The notes beneath the pieces were generated by a model. The model ran no database searches, had not been told where the DNA came from, and was given only the letters and a program-made list of their open reading frames with translations. 64,000 nt of DNA from Coffea arabica (taxonomy: Eukaryota; Streptophyta; Magnoliopsida; Gentianales; Rubiaceae). Below are positions 33,307 through 45,036 of this stretch, piece by piece; the stretch's first letter is position 1, and every line of letters begins with the position of its first letter. Location: assembly GCF_036785885.1 (NCBI RefSeq), contig NC_092322.1, forward strand, positions 38,213,994 to 38,277,993. The letters run 5' to 3'. A program made the translations under genes and the position numbers.

Positions 33307-35679
33307 ATGGCCAAAACAGCTAAGACCCATAAAGAAACCGTGGCACCGAGCTTCCAGACCGAGGTGAGGCCGGATCCTGAGGAAGAAACGACGACATCCA
33401 GTTCGGAGGGGTCGACACCGAGCTCTGAGGAAGGATCAACCGAGGTGAGAGCCGGAGAGGCAGCCTCGGAGTTGGGGTCGTCCGAGATGAGCGAAGGTGG
33501 TTCCGAGGTGGACTATAATGAGGAGCTCGGCGTCGAGATACCACATGACGAGGACGTATTGGAGCCCGTCGCTCCTAAGGATGTAGCCAACATTGACTTC
33601 GGCAAGATGCCGAAGTTTAGAAGTCGCGTAGGAAGAGATAGGGTCGAGAAGGTGATAAATAAGTACCCTTTCCGGTCGGGGTACGAAATTCTACCGCCCG
33701 GGGTGGATGAGTCAGCCGAGAAGCCCCCCTTTGGAATGGTGGCCATACATGTCCAACAGTTGGAGGCCGGGCTGAGGATGCCGACGTCGAGGTTTTTAAG
33801 AGACGTACTTCGTCACTTCGGCATAAGGATCACTCAACTCGTCCCAAACGCGGTCCGCATTCTCGTAGGCTTCGAGATGCTATGCCGACATCAAGAAGTG
33901 ACCCCGACTGTGGACCTCTTCCGCCGATGTTATACCTTCAAGGCACACGGGACAGATAAGGGATGGTTTTACGTTTGCAACCGGAACAACGCCATCCCGA
34001 AGTTGGTGATTGGTGCTCCCAGCTCGATCAAAAATTGGAAGCGCGACTACTTCTTCGTATCCGGAGTGGACTTCCCTAGGGGTTTTTGGTGGAGGCCAAT
34101 CAAGGCGAAAGCCGATTCCTCTGCGGGGGATGCCGAAAAGGAGTCCTTCCAGAAGTTGATGAAGTCTGGACTTCGGCTGTTCAGCCAAGACTACCCCGAA
34201 GCCGTGCTCGTCGATGGGGGAATAAGTCGAGCCGTGATCAATACTACCAAGACTCCCTTCTTTTCCACTAAACTTGAGAAACCTCGTAATTTTCTTTCAT
34301 GGCCTTTCTTTTGACTTCTGCTGTAGCAAATAATAATATTTGTTTCTTGTGCAGTGACTAAACTGTCTGACATCGTCGTATCGGGCTCATCCGAAGTGGC
34401 CAAGAGGCAGAAGAGGAAGAGCACCGACGAGACATCGGCACCTCCGCCGAAGAAGAAGTCACAAGGACAGGCCGCCAAGACCTCGGCGGCTAAAAACACT
34501 CCCACCAAGGTTGGCCAGAGCAGTTCGGCCACCGCGGCTACTGGATCCACCTCGTCTGTGCCAGAGGGAGTGCCCCTTGGAGTCGTTACAGCACTCCCAC
34601 CTCCTCATGGCCGAGGCAAGCAGTTGAAGCCCCCGGCCAATGCAGTCTCGGGGACCTCACTTGGAATCGTTTCCATAGCCCCCCGGTGTTTCCCGGGGAA
34701 GAGAAGACGCACCCCGGCGGGCATTGCTGTCCGAACTGGAAAATTTCGGTCAACGACATGTGCCAGCATTCTCGGGTTGCCCAAGACCTAGTAATGCACT
34801 CCCCCTTGCCAAGGGATTTGGAGTTTATGAAGAAACTGTCCCCGGCTGAGAAGGTCCAGAGCCTCATGGTGTCCACAGCTTCCACCTCAGCCTTTGTGGC
34901 CGAGATGACACACCGGTACTGTGCTCTGGTCGAGGAGCAGGACACCGGCAAGTTGCAGAATCAGATCTCCAAGTTGGAGAAAAAACTGGCGGTATCCGAG
35001 TCTGAGAAGGCCGAGCTAGAAAGACGGCTTAAGGAGGCCGAGGTGAAGGATGAGGAGGCCGTGGCCACTGTCAACAGCCTCAGATCGGCCCTCGAGGAAG
35101 AGCAGAAGAGGGGGGACGAGGTGAAGAAGTCCCATGAACTAGCCCTCAACAGTGCTGAAGCCTCAGCAGTGGACGCATTTCGGAGGTCCGAGGCCTTCAT
35201 CAAGGATCTCGGCCAGCTACTCACACCGAACTTCATGTTTGGCTTCACCTCAGCCATAGACGAGGCTGCGGCTCACCTCAGCCATAGACGAGGCTGCGGC
35301 TCACCTCCCCTCCGAAGTCTTGGAGTCTCTGAAAAACCATGCCAGTTATAACGAGGACTCCAAGGAGTTATGCGATCGGATGGCCGAAGGCATCCAGGCA
35401 GGAAGGAACTTGGCCGAAGTCCAGAATGAGTTCAACAAATGGCTGTCCGAACTCGACGAAGTGGTCGAGGAGGGTGAAGGAGAAGAAGCTGAAGGAGAGG
35501 AAACTGGGGGAGACGAAGCCGGAGGGGACATCGGTGAAAAGCATGGGGGAGATGGGATTCACCCCGGCGGGGGAGAAGATGTTCACCCCGGTGGAGAAGA
35601 GGCCGGAGAGGAGGCTGCCCAGGATGGGGCCGAGGCGGGGAAGGGAGCCGAGACGGGGGTCTGGGCTCTTAGTCATTAG
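33307..35679 (+). pseudogene. Antisense ORF (aORF) of the Tat-type element
   Basis: A plus-strand gene opposite in direction to gag-pol, between pol and the 3' LTR. Exon 1 (33307-34285) has an acidic Ser/Glu-rich N-terminus, then a folded part with KYPFRSGYEILPPGVDES, FLRDVLRHFGIRITQLVPNA and WKRDYFFVSG. I relate this to the 'putative gypsy type transposon' domain of plant Tat elements. A 69-nt intron (34286-34354; GTAATT..TTGTGCAG) keeps frame (C+TG, then ACTAAACTG). Exon 2 runs basic, Ser/Thr-rich, then coiled coil (LQNQISKLEKKLAVSESEKA) and a Gly/Glu-rich tail. Frameshifts near 34680 and at the 28-bp duplication 35251-35306 break it. Role unknown. Confidence 0.75.
35251..35306 (+). repeat. 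28-bp tandem duplication in the aORF
   Basis: The unit 35251-35278 (CAGCCATAGACGAGGCTGCG...) is repeated exactly at 35279-35306. Because 28 is not a multiple of three, the frame changes from the coiled coil (..SAIDEAAAHL) into the wrong phase. Skipping one unit leads into LKNHASYNEDSKEL of the next open frame. Confidence 0.9.
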
Positions 35680-35946
35680 GGAGGTGGCCGAGGTGAGGAG
35701 TGCTTAGTAGGGCTCCGACCTCGGTCTTGTATTCTTTGTAATGCCTTTTTATTGAATGGAATATCTACTTCTTCTCATCTCGGCTCTTTCAATTTCTTGC
35801 TTCGTCCCTTGCTTGTCCCCCTTATTTTTTAATAACGGATGCCGGGCATCATATTGTTGAAAAATAACTAAATAGCTGAAGTCATAACTTGACAAGATAA
35901 CTGAATGAAGTCAACTTTGATGAAATAACTGAATGAAGTCATAACT

Positions 35947-37647
35947 TCAAGCATAATACAACCTAAGGTTTTCGGCGTGCCAAGACCTCGGCACTAGTGA
36001 GCCATCTCGGTAGCTTAGTTTACAATATCCCTTAAGATTAGACTCGACAACCCGGTAGGGGCCTTCCCATTTCGGGCACAATTTGCCTTGTGGCTCAGCT
36101 TGGCTGACTGAGTTTTTCTTCAGAACCAAGTCTCCAAGTTGGAATCTACGGTGTTTGACGCGGGCATTGTAATAGTGTGCCAGTAGGTTCTTGTAGGAAG
36201 CTATCCGGGCTGAGGCGAGGTCCCTTCGCTCATCGACGAGGTCGAGATCCAACTGTCTCTCTTCTTCGTTAACCTCAACTGCATAGGCTGCTAGCCGAGG
36301 GCTGGGGGTAAGGATCTCGGCAGGGATGACAGCCTCGGCTCCGTAGGTCAAAGAGAAGGGGGTCTCTTGCGTAGCTGACCTCGGCGTGGTCCGATAAGAC
36401 CACAGGACACTGGGAAGTTTTTCGACCCAAGATGTTCCAGCTCGGTGTAGCCGGGTCTTGAGGCCATGCAAGAGAGTTCGGTTGAAGTTTTCTGCTTGAC
36501 CGTTGGCCTGGGTGTGGCCCACCGAAGTGAAGTGTTGCTTGATGCCTAGGTTCTCGCACCAAGTCTTGAAGGGGTTCTCGGCGAACTGCCTTCCATTGTC
36601 CGAGATGATGATCTGTGGTATGCCGAAGCGGCAGATAATGCATTTCCAAAAGAATTTTTGAATGGCCAGCCCTGAGATGGTCCGCAGAGGCTCGGTCTCA
36701 ACCCACTTGGTGAAGTAGTCCACAGCGGTCACCAGGAAGGTATAGCCCCCGACCGTTTTAGGGAAAGGACCTATGATATCCGTCCCCCATTGCTCAAACG
36801 GCCAGGGTGAAGTGATGGGAACCATGAAGTTTGAGGGCTGGTGGTGCTCGGGTGCGTGGATTTGGCAGGAAGGGCAGCCGAGAACGAGGTCCTGGGCGTC
36901 TTGCCGAACTGAGGGCCAGAAATATCCAAGAAGCACTGCCTTCTTGGCTACCATTCTGGGGCCGACGTGAACTCCACACAAGCCTTCGTGGATCTCATGG
37001 AGAACGTGGCGTCCTGTCTCGGGAGTGACACACCTCAGCCATGGGCCGAGGTAGGAGCGTTTATACAGCTCTCCATCGCGGAGAGCGTATCGAGCCGCCT
37101 TGCGTTGTATTTTTCTCGCCTCGGCTCGGTCTTCAGGGAGGGCTCCCTGACCCAAGAAAAGGATGAACGGGGTCATCCAGGTTTCTTCAGAGTGCACGGG
37201 GCAGGCCACCTCTTCCACGTATTCTGGTTCACTCAGGACCTCCACTAAGACTGTTTTGTTGAGGTCAGAGAATGAAGTGGAAGCCAGCCGGGATAAGGCG
37301 TCGGCTCGCTTATTCTGGGATCGGGGTATTCTTTGGATTTCGAACGACTCGAAATACGCGGTGAGTTGGTGAACTTTGGTGAGGTACCGTTGCATGGTCT
37401 CATCCTTGGTTTCGTATTCACCAAGGACTTGGCGTACAACGAGTTGGGAGTCACTGCGGACGTGGATTTGCTGGGCGCCGAGCCTACGGGCCAGCTGGAG
37501 TCCAGCGATCAGAGCCTCGTACTCGGCTTCATTATTGGTGGCCAGGAAGCCAAAGCGGAGGGCGTACGAGCACACCTCTCCCTGTGGTCCTTCCAGGAGC
37601 AGTCCGGCTCCGCTACCATCTCCATTAGAGGACCCATCGACATACAA
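35947..37647 (-). CDS. Tat pol: archaeal-type RNase H and integrase (polyprotein segment)
   Basis: 566 codons open. Residues about 1-125 form a second RNase H: MYVDGSSNGDGSGAG, NNEAEYEALIAGLQLA, VRSDSQLVV and NKRADALSRLA give the acidic residues of the archaeal-type fold. Residues about 215-260 hold the integrase zinc module (HEIHEGLCGVHVG...CPSCQ). The catalytic core has TDIIGPFPKTVGGY, IISDNGRQF and NGQAENFNRTLLHGL. The C-terminus is a basic fold ending NLRLYYA. It is the last part of the polyprotein and in frame with 37651-38511, separated only by one TGA. Integrase would act in the nucleus on element DNA. Confidence 0.9.
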   Translation of the reverse strand: MYVDGSSNGDGSGAGLLLEGPQGEVCSYALRFGFLATNNEAEYEALIAGLQLARRLGAQQIHVRSDSQLVVRQVLGEYETKDETMQRYLTKVHQLTAYFESFEIQRIPRSQNKRADALSRLASTSFSDLNKTVLVEVLSEPEYVEEVACPVHSEETWMTPFILFLGQGALPEDRAEARKIQRKAARYALRDGELYKRSYLGPWLRCVTPETGRHVLHEIHEGLCGVHVGPRMVAKKAVLLGYFWPSVRQDAQDLVLGCPSCQIHAPEHHQPSNFMVPITSPWPFEQWGTDIIGPFPKTVGGYTFLVTAVDYFTKWVETEPLRTISGLAIQKFFWKCIICRFGIPQIIISDNGRQFAENPFKTWCENLGIKQHFTSVGHTQANGQAENFNRTLLHGLKTRLHRAGTSWVEKLPSVLWSYRTTPRSATQETPFSLTYGAEAVIPAEILTPSPRLAAYAVEVNEEERQLDLDLVDERRDLASARIASYKNLLAHYYNARVKHRRFQLGDLVLKKNSVSQAEPQGKLCPKWEGPYRVVESNLKGYCKLSYRDGSLVPRSWHAENLRLYYA

Positions 37648-37650
37648 AAT

Positions 37651-38511
37651 TCACGATGATGGGGTGAACACCTCGGCACTGGTGGAGGTGGACTCTGGAC
37701 CTTCCGTGAAAGTCAGCTCGGCCAGGAAGTCGGCCAGAGCTTGAGCTTTTATGGCCGTGCGGGGCTCATATGACAAGTCATACTCTCCCAATTCGACAGC
37801 CCACTTGGTGAGGCGACCAGAAGCTTCGGGTCGCACCAATATTTGCCGAATTGGCTGGTCGGTCCTGACGGAGATGGGATGAGCTAAGAAATAGGGCTTC
37901 AGCCGCCTAGCGGCGTGGACTAGTCCCAACACAAGTTTTTCTATCTGAGTGTATCGAGTCTCCGGCCCGCGGAGAGCTCGGCTGACATAGTAGACTGGCA
38001 CTTGGGTGCCCTCATCTCGGATAAGCACAGCGCTGACAGCCTCGTCGGCTGCCGAGAGGTAAAGGTAGAGTTTCTCCTCGGGCCGAGGTGAAGCGAGAGT
38101 GGGTAGGTGATGGAGGTACTGCTTCAGCTGGTCGAAGGCAGCCTGACACTCCTCAGTCCAGGTGAACTGGTCAGCCTTTTTCAGCACTTTAAAGAAGGGC
38201 AGAGCTTTCTCAGCTGATTGGGACAGGAAGCGGTTAAGTGCGGCTAGGCGTCCATTCAGCCTTTGGACTTCTCGGACGTTCCGAGGTGGGGACATGTCCT
38301 GAATGGCCTTGACTTTGTCGGGGTTGGCCTCGATTCTCCTGTGGGAAACCAGATACCCCAAGAATTTTCCCGAGGTGACGCCGAAGACGCACTTTTTGGG
38401 ATTCAGCTTCATCATCGAGTCTCGCAGGACACCAAAGACTTCCCTCACGTCTGATAGGAAGGATGAAGTGGCGAGACTTTTGACGAGGATGTCATCCACA
38501 TAGGCCTCCAC
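37651..38511 (-). CDS. Tat pol: RT thumb and first RNase H (polyprotein segment)
   Basis: The segment opens within reverse transcriptase at EAYVDDILVKS, which contains the catalytic YVDD intact. GKFLGYLVSHRRIEANPDKV and REVQRLNGRLAALNRFLSQS follow, typical of the RT thumb. RNase H follows with LYLSAADEAVSAVL, YYVSRALRGPETRYTQIEK and VRTDQPIRQIL. It is in frame with the segment upstream (40458-38539) and downstream (37647-35947), with a single TGA at each junction, most simply former CGA codons. RT and RNase H copy the genomic RNA inside particles. Confidence 0.88.
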   Translation of the reverse strand: MEAYVDDILVKSLATSSFLSDVREVFGVLRDSMMKLNPKKCVFGVTSGKFLGYLVSHRRIEANPDKVKAIQDMSPPRNVREVQRLNGRLAALNRFLSQSAEKALPFFKVLKKADQFTWTEECQAAFDQLKQYLHHLPTLASPRPEEKLYLYLSAADEAVSAVLIRDEGTQVPVYYVSRALRGPETRYTQIEKLVLGLVHAARRLKPYFLAHPISVRTDQPIRQILVRPEASGRLTKWAVELGEYDLSYEPRTAIKAQALADFLAELTFTEGPESTSTSAEVFTPSS

Positions 38512-38538
38512 ATTGCGGCCGATCTGATTCTTGAAGAG

Positions 38539-40458
38539 TCAATTGATCAGCCTTTGGTAGGTCGCCCCGGCGTTCTTTAGCCCGAAGGGCATGGTAGTGT
38601 AACAATAAGTACCTCGGTCGGTGTAGAACGCCGTTTTTTCTTGGTCCTCTTCACTCATTCCTATTTGATGATACCCTTTGAAGGCATCTAGGAAGCAGAG
38701 GACTTCATACCCCATCGCCGAGTCGACGAGGGCGTCTATCCTCGGCAGAGGATAGCAATCTTTGGGGCAGGCCTTGTTGAGGTCGGTGAAGTCTACACAC
38801 ATTCTCCATCCACCGGTGTCCTTTTTGACCATGACTGGGTTGGACAGCCAGGTGGGATATTGGACATCGTGGATCATCTTAGCCGGCAAGAACTTGTCGA
38901 CCTCATCCGAGATGGCCTTGCTACGTTCGGGGCCGAAGTGCCTTCGTTTCTGCCGCACAGGTCGGGTCTGTGGGTTAACGTTGAGTTGGTGAGTCATGAG
39001 CTCGGGTGGCACTCCGACCACTTCATCTGCGGAGCACGCGAAGATGTCTCGGTGGTCCTTGATCAGGGAGATCATTTCTTTTTTCAGGGGTGAGGGGAGT
39101 CCGGCCCCTACTTGGACCACTTGGTCAGGGTTCGCTTCATCCAAAACCACTAGTTCCACCTCATCCCCAGGCTCAAACCTGTTGGGCTCTCCTGCCTTCT
39201 TAGGGTCGATGCAGTCTATGGAGAGGACCGCTGGCCTCTTTTCTTCTGACCTCGGCAAGGGCCGAGGTGCGACTGCTGCTTGAATGGTGGCGAGGTAGCA
39301 CTCCCGGGCGACGCCCACGTCGCTGCTCACCTCAGCCACCCCTGCGGGTGTTGGGAACTTAAAACTCAGGTGGTAGGTGGAGTATACGGCTCTCAAGGCG
39401 TTGAGCGTGGGTCGGCCTATCAGCATGTTGTAAGGAGAGTCCGCTTTGACCACCGCAAAGCTAACAGGCACAGTTCGGCAGCGGGGATGGCTCCCAATAG
39501 TCACCATCAAGGTCACCATCCCCTCCGGGTGGACGACGTGTCCCCCGAAGCCGACAAGGGGAGTTCTGACCGGGGTGAGTTGCTCCCGGGTCAGCTTCAA
39601 ACTCTCGAAAGTTCGGTAGTACAGGACATCTACCGAGTTTCCGGGGTCCACATAGACCTTTTTGACTATATAGTTGTTAGTGAGGACTTCAATCACGAGG
39701 GCCTCGTGATTGCTGGAGGCGGCGGGGACGGGGTCGCTGGGACCGTAGGTAATCACTTCGGATAACCGGGAGCTCGGCTCGGCAGCTTCCATGCCGGCCT
39801 GGCGGTATGTCCGTTTCCGGGAGTTCTGACTGTCTCCTCCCGTGGGGCCATCCGAGATGGTGTTGATTACCCCGGCGATGTTTGGGCCGTAGCCTGGTGA
39901 TCTGTCGCGTGGAGGCCTCTGTTCCCCCTTAGGTTCCTCGGGACCTCGGCAATGAAGCTTCGTATCCCGCTTGTCCTCTCGGCGGGGACCTCGGCTCTCC
40001 CGGTGAGAGGCGCTTCGGTTGAAGCCCCCATCCTTGCGGACGAATTGCTTCAGGTATCCTTGTCGGATCAGGTTTTCAATTTCTCGCTTTAAGTCGTTAC
40101 AGTCTTCAGTCTCGTGCCCCACATCTCTGTGGTAGGCACAGTAGAGGTTAGAATTCCTCTTATCCCTTCTTCCCGGGATCTCAGGAGGGGTTCGGCCGAG
40201 GTGGTTCTGTCTCATCACAGCCAAGACATGGGATCGGCCGGAATTTAGCGGCGTCAGCTCGGCGTCCAAGGTGGACGATCTTCCCTTCACAATCCGGTCG
40301 AAGACACTCCGGCGGTCTCGGGGTTGGTTTGAAGTGCCACTTGGGCCTGGTTCACCTCGGCCGGTGTCTTTCCTCCTCCGGGGATCTTGCCCCATACGAG
40401 ATGCTTGGGCTTCTCGCTTCATGCGATTTACATCCTCACTTCGGATTCCCTGGTCCAC
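38539..40458 (-). CDS. Tat gag C-terminus, protease and RT fingers (polyprotein segment)
   Basis: 639 codons open. A knuckle-like YCAYHRDVGHETEDCNDLK lies near residue 110, an RNA-binding motif of gag. The aspartic protease follows: EVLTNNYIVKKVYVDPGNSV, with DPG in place of the usual DTG-type triplet, and MLIGRPTLNAL. RT starts with YPTWLSNPVMVKKDTGGWRM, CVDFTDLNKACPKD, FLDAFKGYHQI and TTMPFGLKNAGATYQRLIN. It stops at TGA just before the YVDD part. The coding frame probably joins gag through a one-base frameshift near 40470. Confidence 0.88.
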   Translation of the reverse strand: MDQGIRSEDVNRMKREAQASRMGQDPRRRKDTGRGEPGPSGTSNQPRDRRSVFDRIVKGRSSTLDAELTPLNSGRSHVLAVMRQNHLGRTPPEIPGRRDKRNSNLYCAYHRDVGHETEDCNDLKREIENLIRQGYLKQFVRKDGGFNRSASHRESRGPRREDKRDTKLHCRGPEEPKGEQRPPRDRSPGYGPNIAGVINTISDGPTGGDSQNSRKRTYRQAGMEAAEPSSRLSEVITYGPSDPVPAASSNHEALVIEVLTNNYIVKKVYVDPGNSVDVLYYRTFESLKLTREQLTPVRTPLVGFGGHVVHPEGMVTLMVTIGSHPRCRTVPVSFAVVKADSPYNMLIGRPTLNALRAVYSTYHLSFKFPTPAGVAEVSSDVGVARECYLATIQAAVAPRPLPRSEEKRPAVLSIDCIDPKKAGEPNRFEPGDEVELVVLDEANPDQVVQVGAGLPSPLKKEMISLIKDHRDIFACSADEVVGVPPELMTHQLNVNPQTRPVRQKRRHFGPERSKAISDEVDKFLPAKMIHDVQYPTWLSNPVMVKKDTGGWRMCVDFTDLNKACPKDCYPLPRIDALVDSAMGYEVLCFLDAFKGYHQIGMSEEDQEKTAFYTDRGTYCYTTMPFGLKNAGATYQRLIN

Positions 40459-41393
40459 TCTTTCCCAGAGCTCCTAAGTGTATGGGGGTACTCCCGATGG
40501 ATTTCGGTGTTAAAGATCCCTGCCACTAACCCGTTGGTGAAGGCAGCGATAGTTACCTGCTCGTTCTGATCGGGTATCTGCACATTCTCCTCGTTGAACC
40601 GTTGGGCGTACGAGCGAAGTGACTCGCCCTGACCCTGTTGCAGGTTCAAGAGGTAAGCTGAAGTCTTGGTGATTGGTCGAGACGACACAAAGCGGTGGAT
40701 GAACCGGTCTATCAGCTCATCCAGGGAAGAAATGCTCCTTGGTTCTAGACTCCAGAACCACTTCCGGGCAGTCCCATGTAGGAAGATGGGAAAAGCCCGA
40801 CAAATCACGGCGTCGGGGACGCAGTAGAATCGGAATGCGGAGATGAAGGCGCGGAGGTGATCCTCGGGGTCACCTCGGCCGTCATAGGTGTGCAAGTTTG
40901 GGAGCTTGAAATTCGGGGGAACCATCTCCCCATTGATGTCATCCGTAAAGGGCGGAGCCCTCATGTAGTCCGAAGCTAGGCCCCCGGGGCGCCGAGGTGG
41001 GTCCTCGGCTCGTTTTCCTATCAGTCCCCGGGAAAATGCCCGGGAGATGGAGGCAATTTTGGAGATCGCCTTGGAGGAGGCACGCCTGGAGGTACTCCGA
41101 GAGAGACGCCCCTCATCGGAGTCTTCACCTGAAAGCACCTCAGGGGACTTCGTCGGCCTCTTCTTGGAAGACTCGGCCTTTTCTTTCCCCTGTCTTTTGA
41201 GGTACCTCCCTAGCTCTTCAAAAATGTTGGGGTTGTCTGATACGAACTCGGCCATCCTGGCGATGGCGTCCTCGTTGTTGGGCCGGGTCCTTTGGGACCC
41301 TTGTTCTTCAGAGATACTGTCTTGCTGGGCTCCTGAGGTCTGCCCAACCCCAGTTGAGGGAACTCTTCCGCTTCTGGAGCGCGTGGATCTCAT
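40428..41393 (-). CDS. Tat gag
   Basis: 321 codons starting MRSTRSRSGRVPSTGVGQ only 15 bp from the primer site region. The N-terminus is charged (KRQGKEKAESSKKRPTKS). The capsid-like retrotransposon gag domain is at about residues 165-300: GDPEDHLRAFISAFRFYCV, LHGTARKWFWSL and NLQQGQGESLRSYAQRFNEE. It would form the particle that packages element RNA. The end (SGKEWTRESEVRM then stop) is out of phase: one base shifted, the same DNA reads ELWERVDQGIRSEDVNRMKR into the next segment, so the stop is a frameshift product. Confidence 0.88.
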   Translation of the reverse strand: MRSTRSRSGRVPSTGVGQTSGAQQDSISEEQGSQRTRPNNEDAIARMAEFVSDNPNIFEELGRYLKRQGKEKAESSKKRPTKSPEVLSGEDSDEGRLSRSTSRRASSKAISKIASISRAFSRGLIGKRAEDPPRRPGGLASDYMRAPPFTDDINGEMVPPNFKLPNLHTYDGRGDPEDHLRAFISAFRFYCVPDAVICRAFPIFLHGTARKWFWSLEPRSISSLDELIDRFIHRFVSSRPITKTSAYLLNLQQGQGESLRSYAQRFNEENVQIPDQNEQVTIAAFTNGLVAGIFNTEIHREYPHTLRSSGKEWTRESEVRM

Positions 41394-41406
41394 GTTAATA
41401 GTGATC

Positions 41407-41429
41407 TCGTTCCCACAGACGGCGCCAAT
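41407..41429 (-). other. Primer binding site of the Tat-type element
   Basis: Immediately inside the 5' LTR the minus strand reads ATTGGCGCCGTCTGTGGGAA then CGAG. This is the tRNA-complementary start used by many Tat-lineage gypsy elements. I did not determine which tRNA. Confidence 0.8.
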
Positions 41430-43474
<2,045 letters not shown>

Positions 43475-43960
43475 TCTGTCCAATATATCTGTTCATTTTT
43501 CTTGTCCAATACAAAACTACGTAGTTTCAATTGCTAATACTATTGATATGACACATAACATTGAATGCATATTTAGGAAGTGTTTGGTAAACGGTTTCAA
43601 ATTCAATAATATCCACAAATGATGTTTGTTTATGCCTAATTGTATCCATAGTTTTCTACTTTGGAATTATACGCTGCATGGCTCAGATGAGATTAGGCAA
43701 GCATTTGAGGATGAGATCCTTGAATTTGTCAGAGTTGCAGTTACGTGTAATCATGTTGATTCAGAAAGTAGGAGTTGCAGTTACGTGTAATCATGTTGAT
43801 TCAGAAAGTAGGCCGTCCATGCTAAAATTGAATTTGAAACTCATTTACCAAATACTCTCCAAATATGCATTCAATGTTATGTGCGACATCAACAATATTA
43901 GTTAGTGGAACTATGTAATTTTACATTGAATAGAAAAAATGAACAGATATATTGGACAGA
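43475..43960. mobile_element. Foldback MITE truncating the oxidoreductase gene
   Basis: Starts TCTGTCCAATATATCTGTTC and ends with its reverse complement GAACAGATATATTGGACAGA. Inverted similarity continues about 120-150 bp inward (CATAACATTGAATGCATATT on both arms). The centre carries an exact 40-bp tandem duplication (about 43732-43811, AGTTGCAGTTACGTGTAATC). No clean target duplication; superfamily unknown. Confidence 0.8.
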
Positions 43961-44356
43961 AGATCACATTTTCATTTTCCTATCTTCAAATATATCCAGC
44001 TCCATGATCAAGATTCGAATCATTGCTATCTCCAATCCCTGGACGCATCATATCCTTTTACTGGAAAGAATTCTGGATTGCTAATAACAGTAAATGTAAT
44101 TGCTAATAATAATAAATGTAATTGCTAGTTCTATTAAGGATGTACAAAGCTTGCTAGTCCTATTTCTTTTTATATTACGTAACAAAGCGCGAAAACTTCT
44201 CATCATCTTCTTCAGCTTGTCTCTGATTGCCTGAAAAGGCATCCCTCCATTTGAGGTATACCATATATCCATATGCAGCTCTCGAACTTTTTTCTTTTAC
44301 TACTTCTTTTTGTTACCCATCACCAAAAAAAAAAAAAAAAAAAAAACCTCCCTTTC

Positions 44357-44625
44357 AATGGAGTAAGGGGATGTTCAGCGTCAGCTTCTCCTATGTTATC
44401 TTAAAACTACCCATACATTAAAAAAGCAGCTTTTAACACATTGAGATGTCATAAATGGGGAGTACTGTCTGGTCGACTATAACATGCTAAATTGTAATTA
44501 TTGGTGTATATATTAATTTGGTGGCATCAAGCAAATGACAATCTTCACTTCTGCTATACATAATAAAATTTCAATAATTGCTATGGCTGCTGGAATCCGA
44601 GCCCTAGCAATAATAGTCAGACCTT
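44357..44625. repeat. Duplicated segment, copy 2 (uninterrupted)
   Basis: Matches 25100-25226 plus 25941-26074. Non-coding; downstream of the broken oxidoreductase gene. Confidence 0.7.
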
Positions 44626-45027
44626 GATAGAGAAACACAATGTAAAGACATGTTGTTTTAACTTTAAAAAGGTTATATTGGATAAACATCCTAAATCCAT
44701 TCAATGGAATGATTAATTGAGTAAAACAATCGTGACGAAAGAAGAATTTTTAAAGTTGAAGAGGTTGAGAGATTTCATTTCTATCATACTTTTAGCATTA
44801 AACTTGATTCAAGTATTTACATTTATCCCCCTTTATCATCAATAAATTAAAATGAGATTCAATAAAAAGGCAGAGGAACACGAAGTAAAATTGCAAAGGC
44901 TTGAAAATAAAAAGTAAAATTGTAATTAAAAGTGTAGTGTAAAACCAAACATTATCTTAGTTTCTGACCAGATAAGTTAATACAGAAAAATATTATTTTA
45001 GTGAGAAAAGGTAATTCTAAAAATGTA
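44626..45027. other. AT-rich intergenic DNA
   Basis: Nothing recognised. Confidence 0.5.
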
Positions 45028-45036
45028 TTAAAAATT

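Noticed and set aside
33320-35676. Minus-strand frames opposite the aORF
   Set aside because: Mirror frames of codon-biased sequence; the plus strand has the start, TATA box, intron and coiled coil.
37333-37744. Plus-strand frames within pol
   Set aside because: Shadow frames of the RNase H and integrase coding strand.
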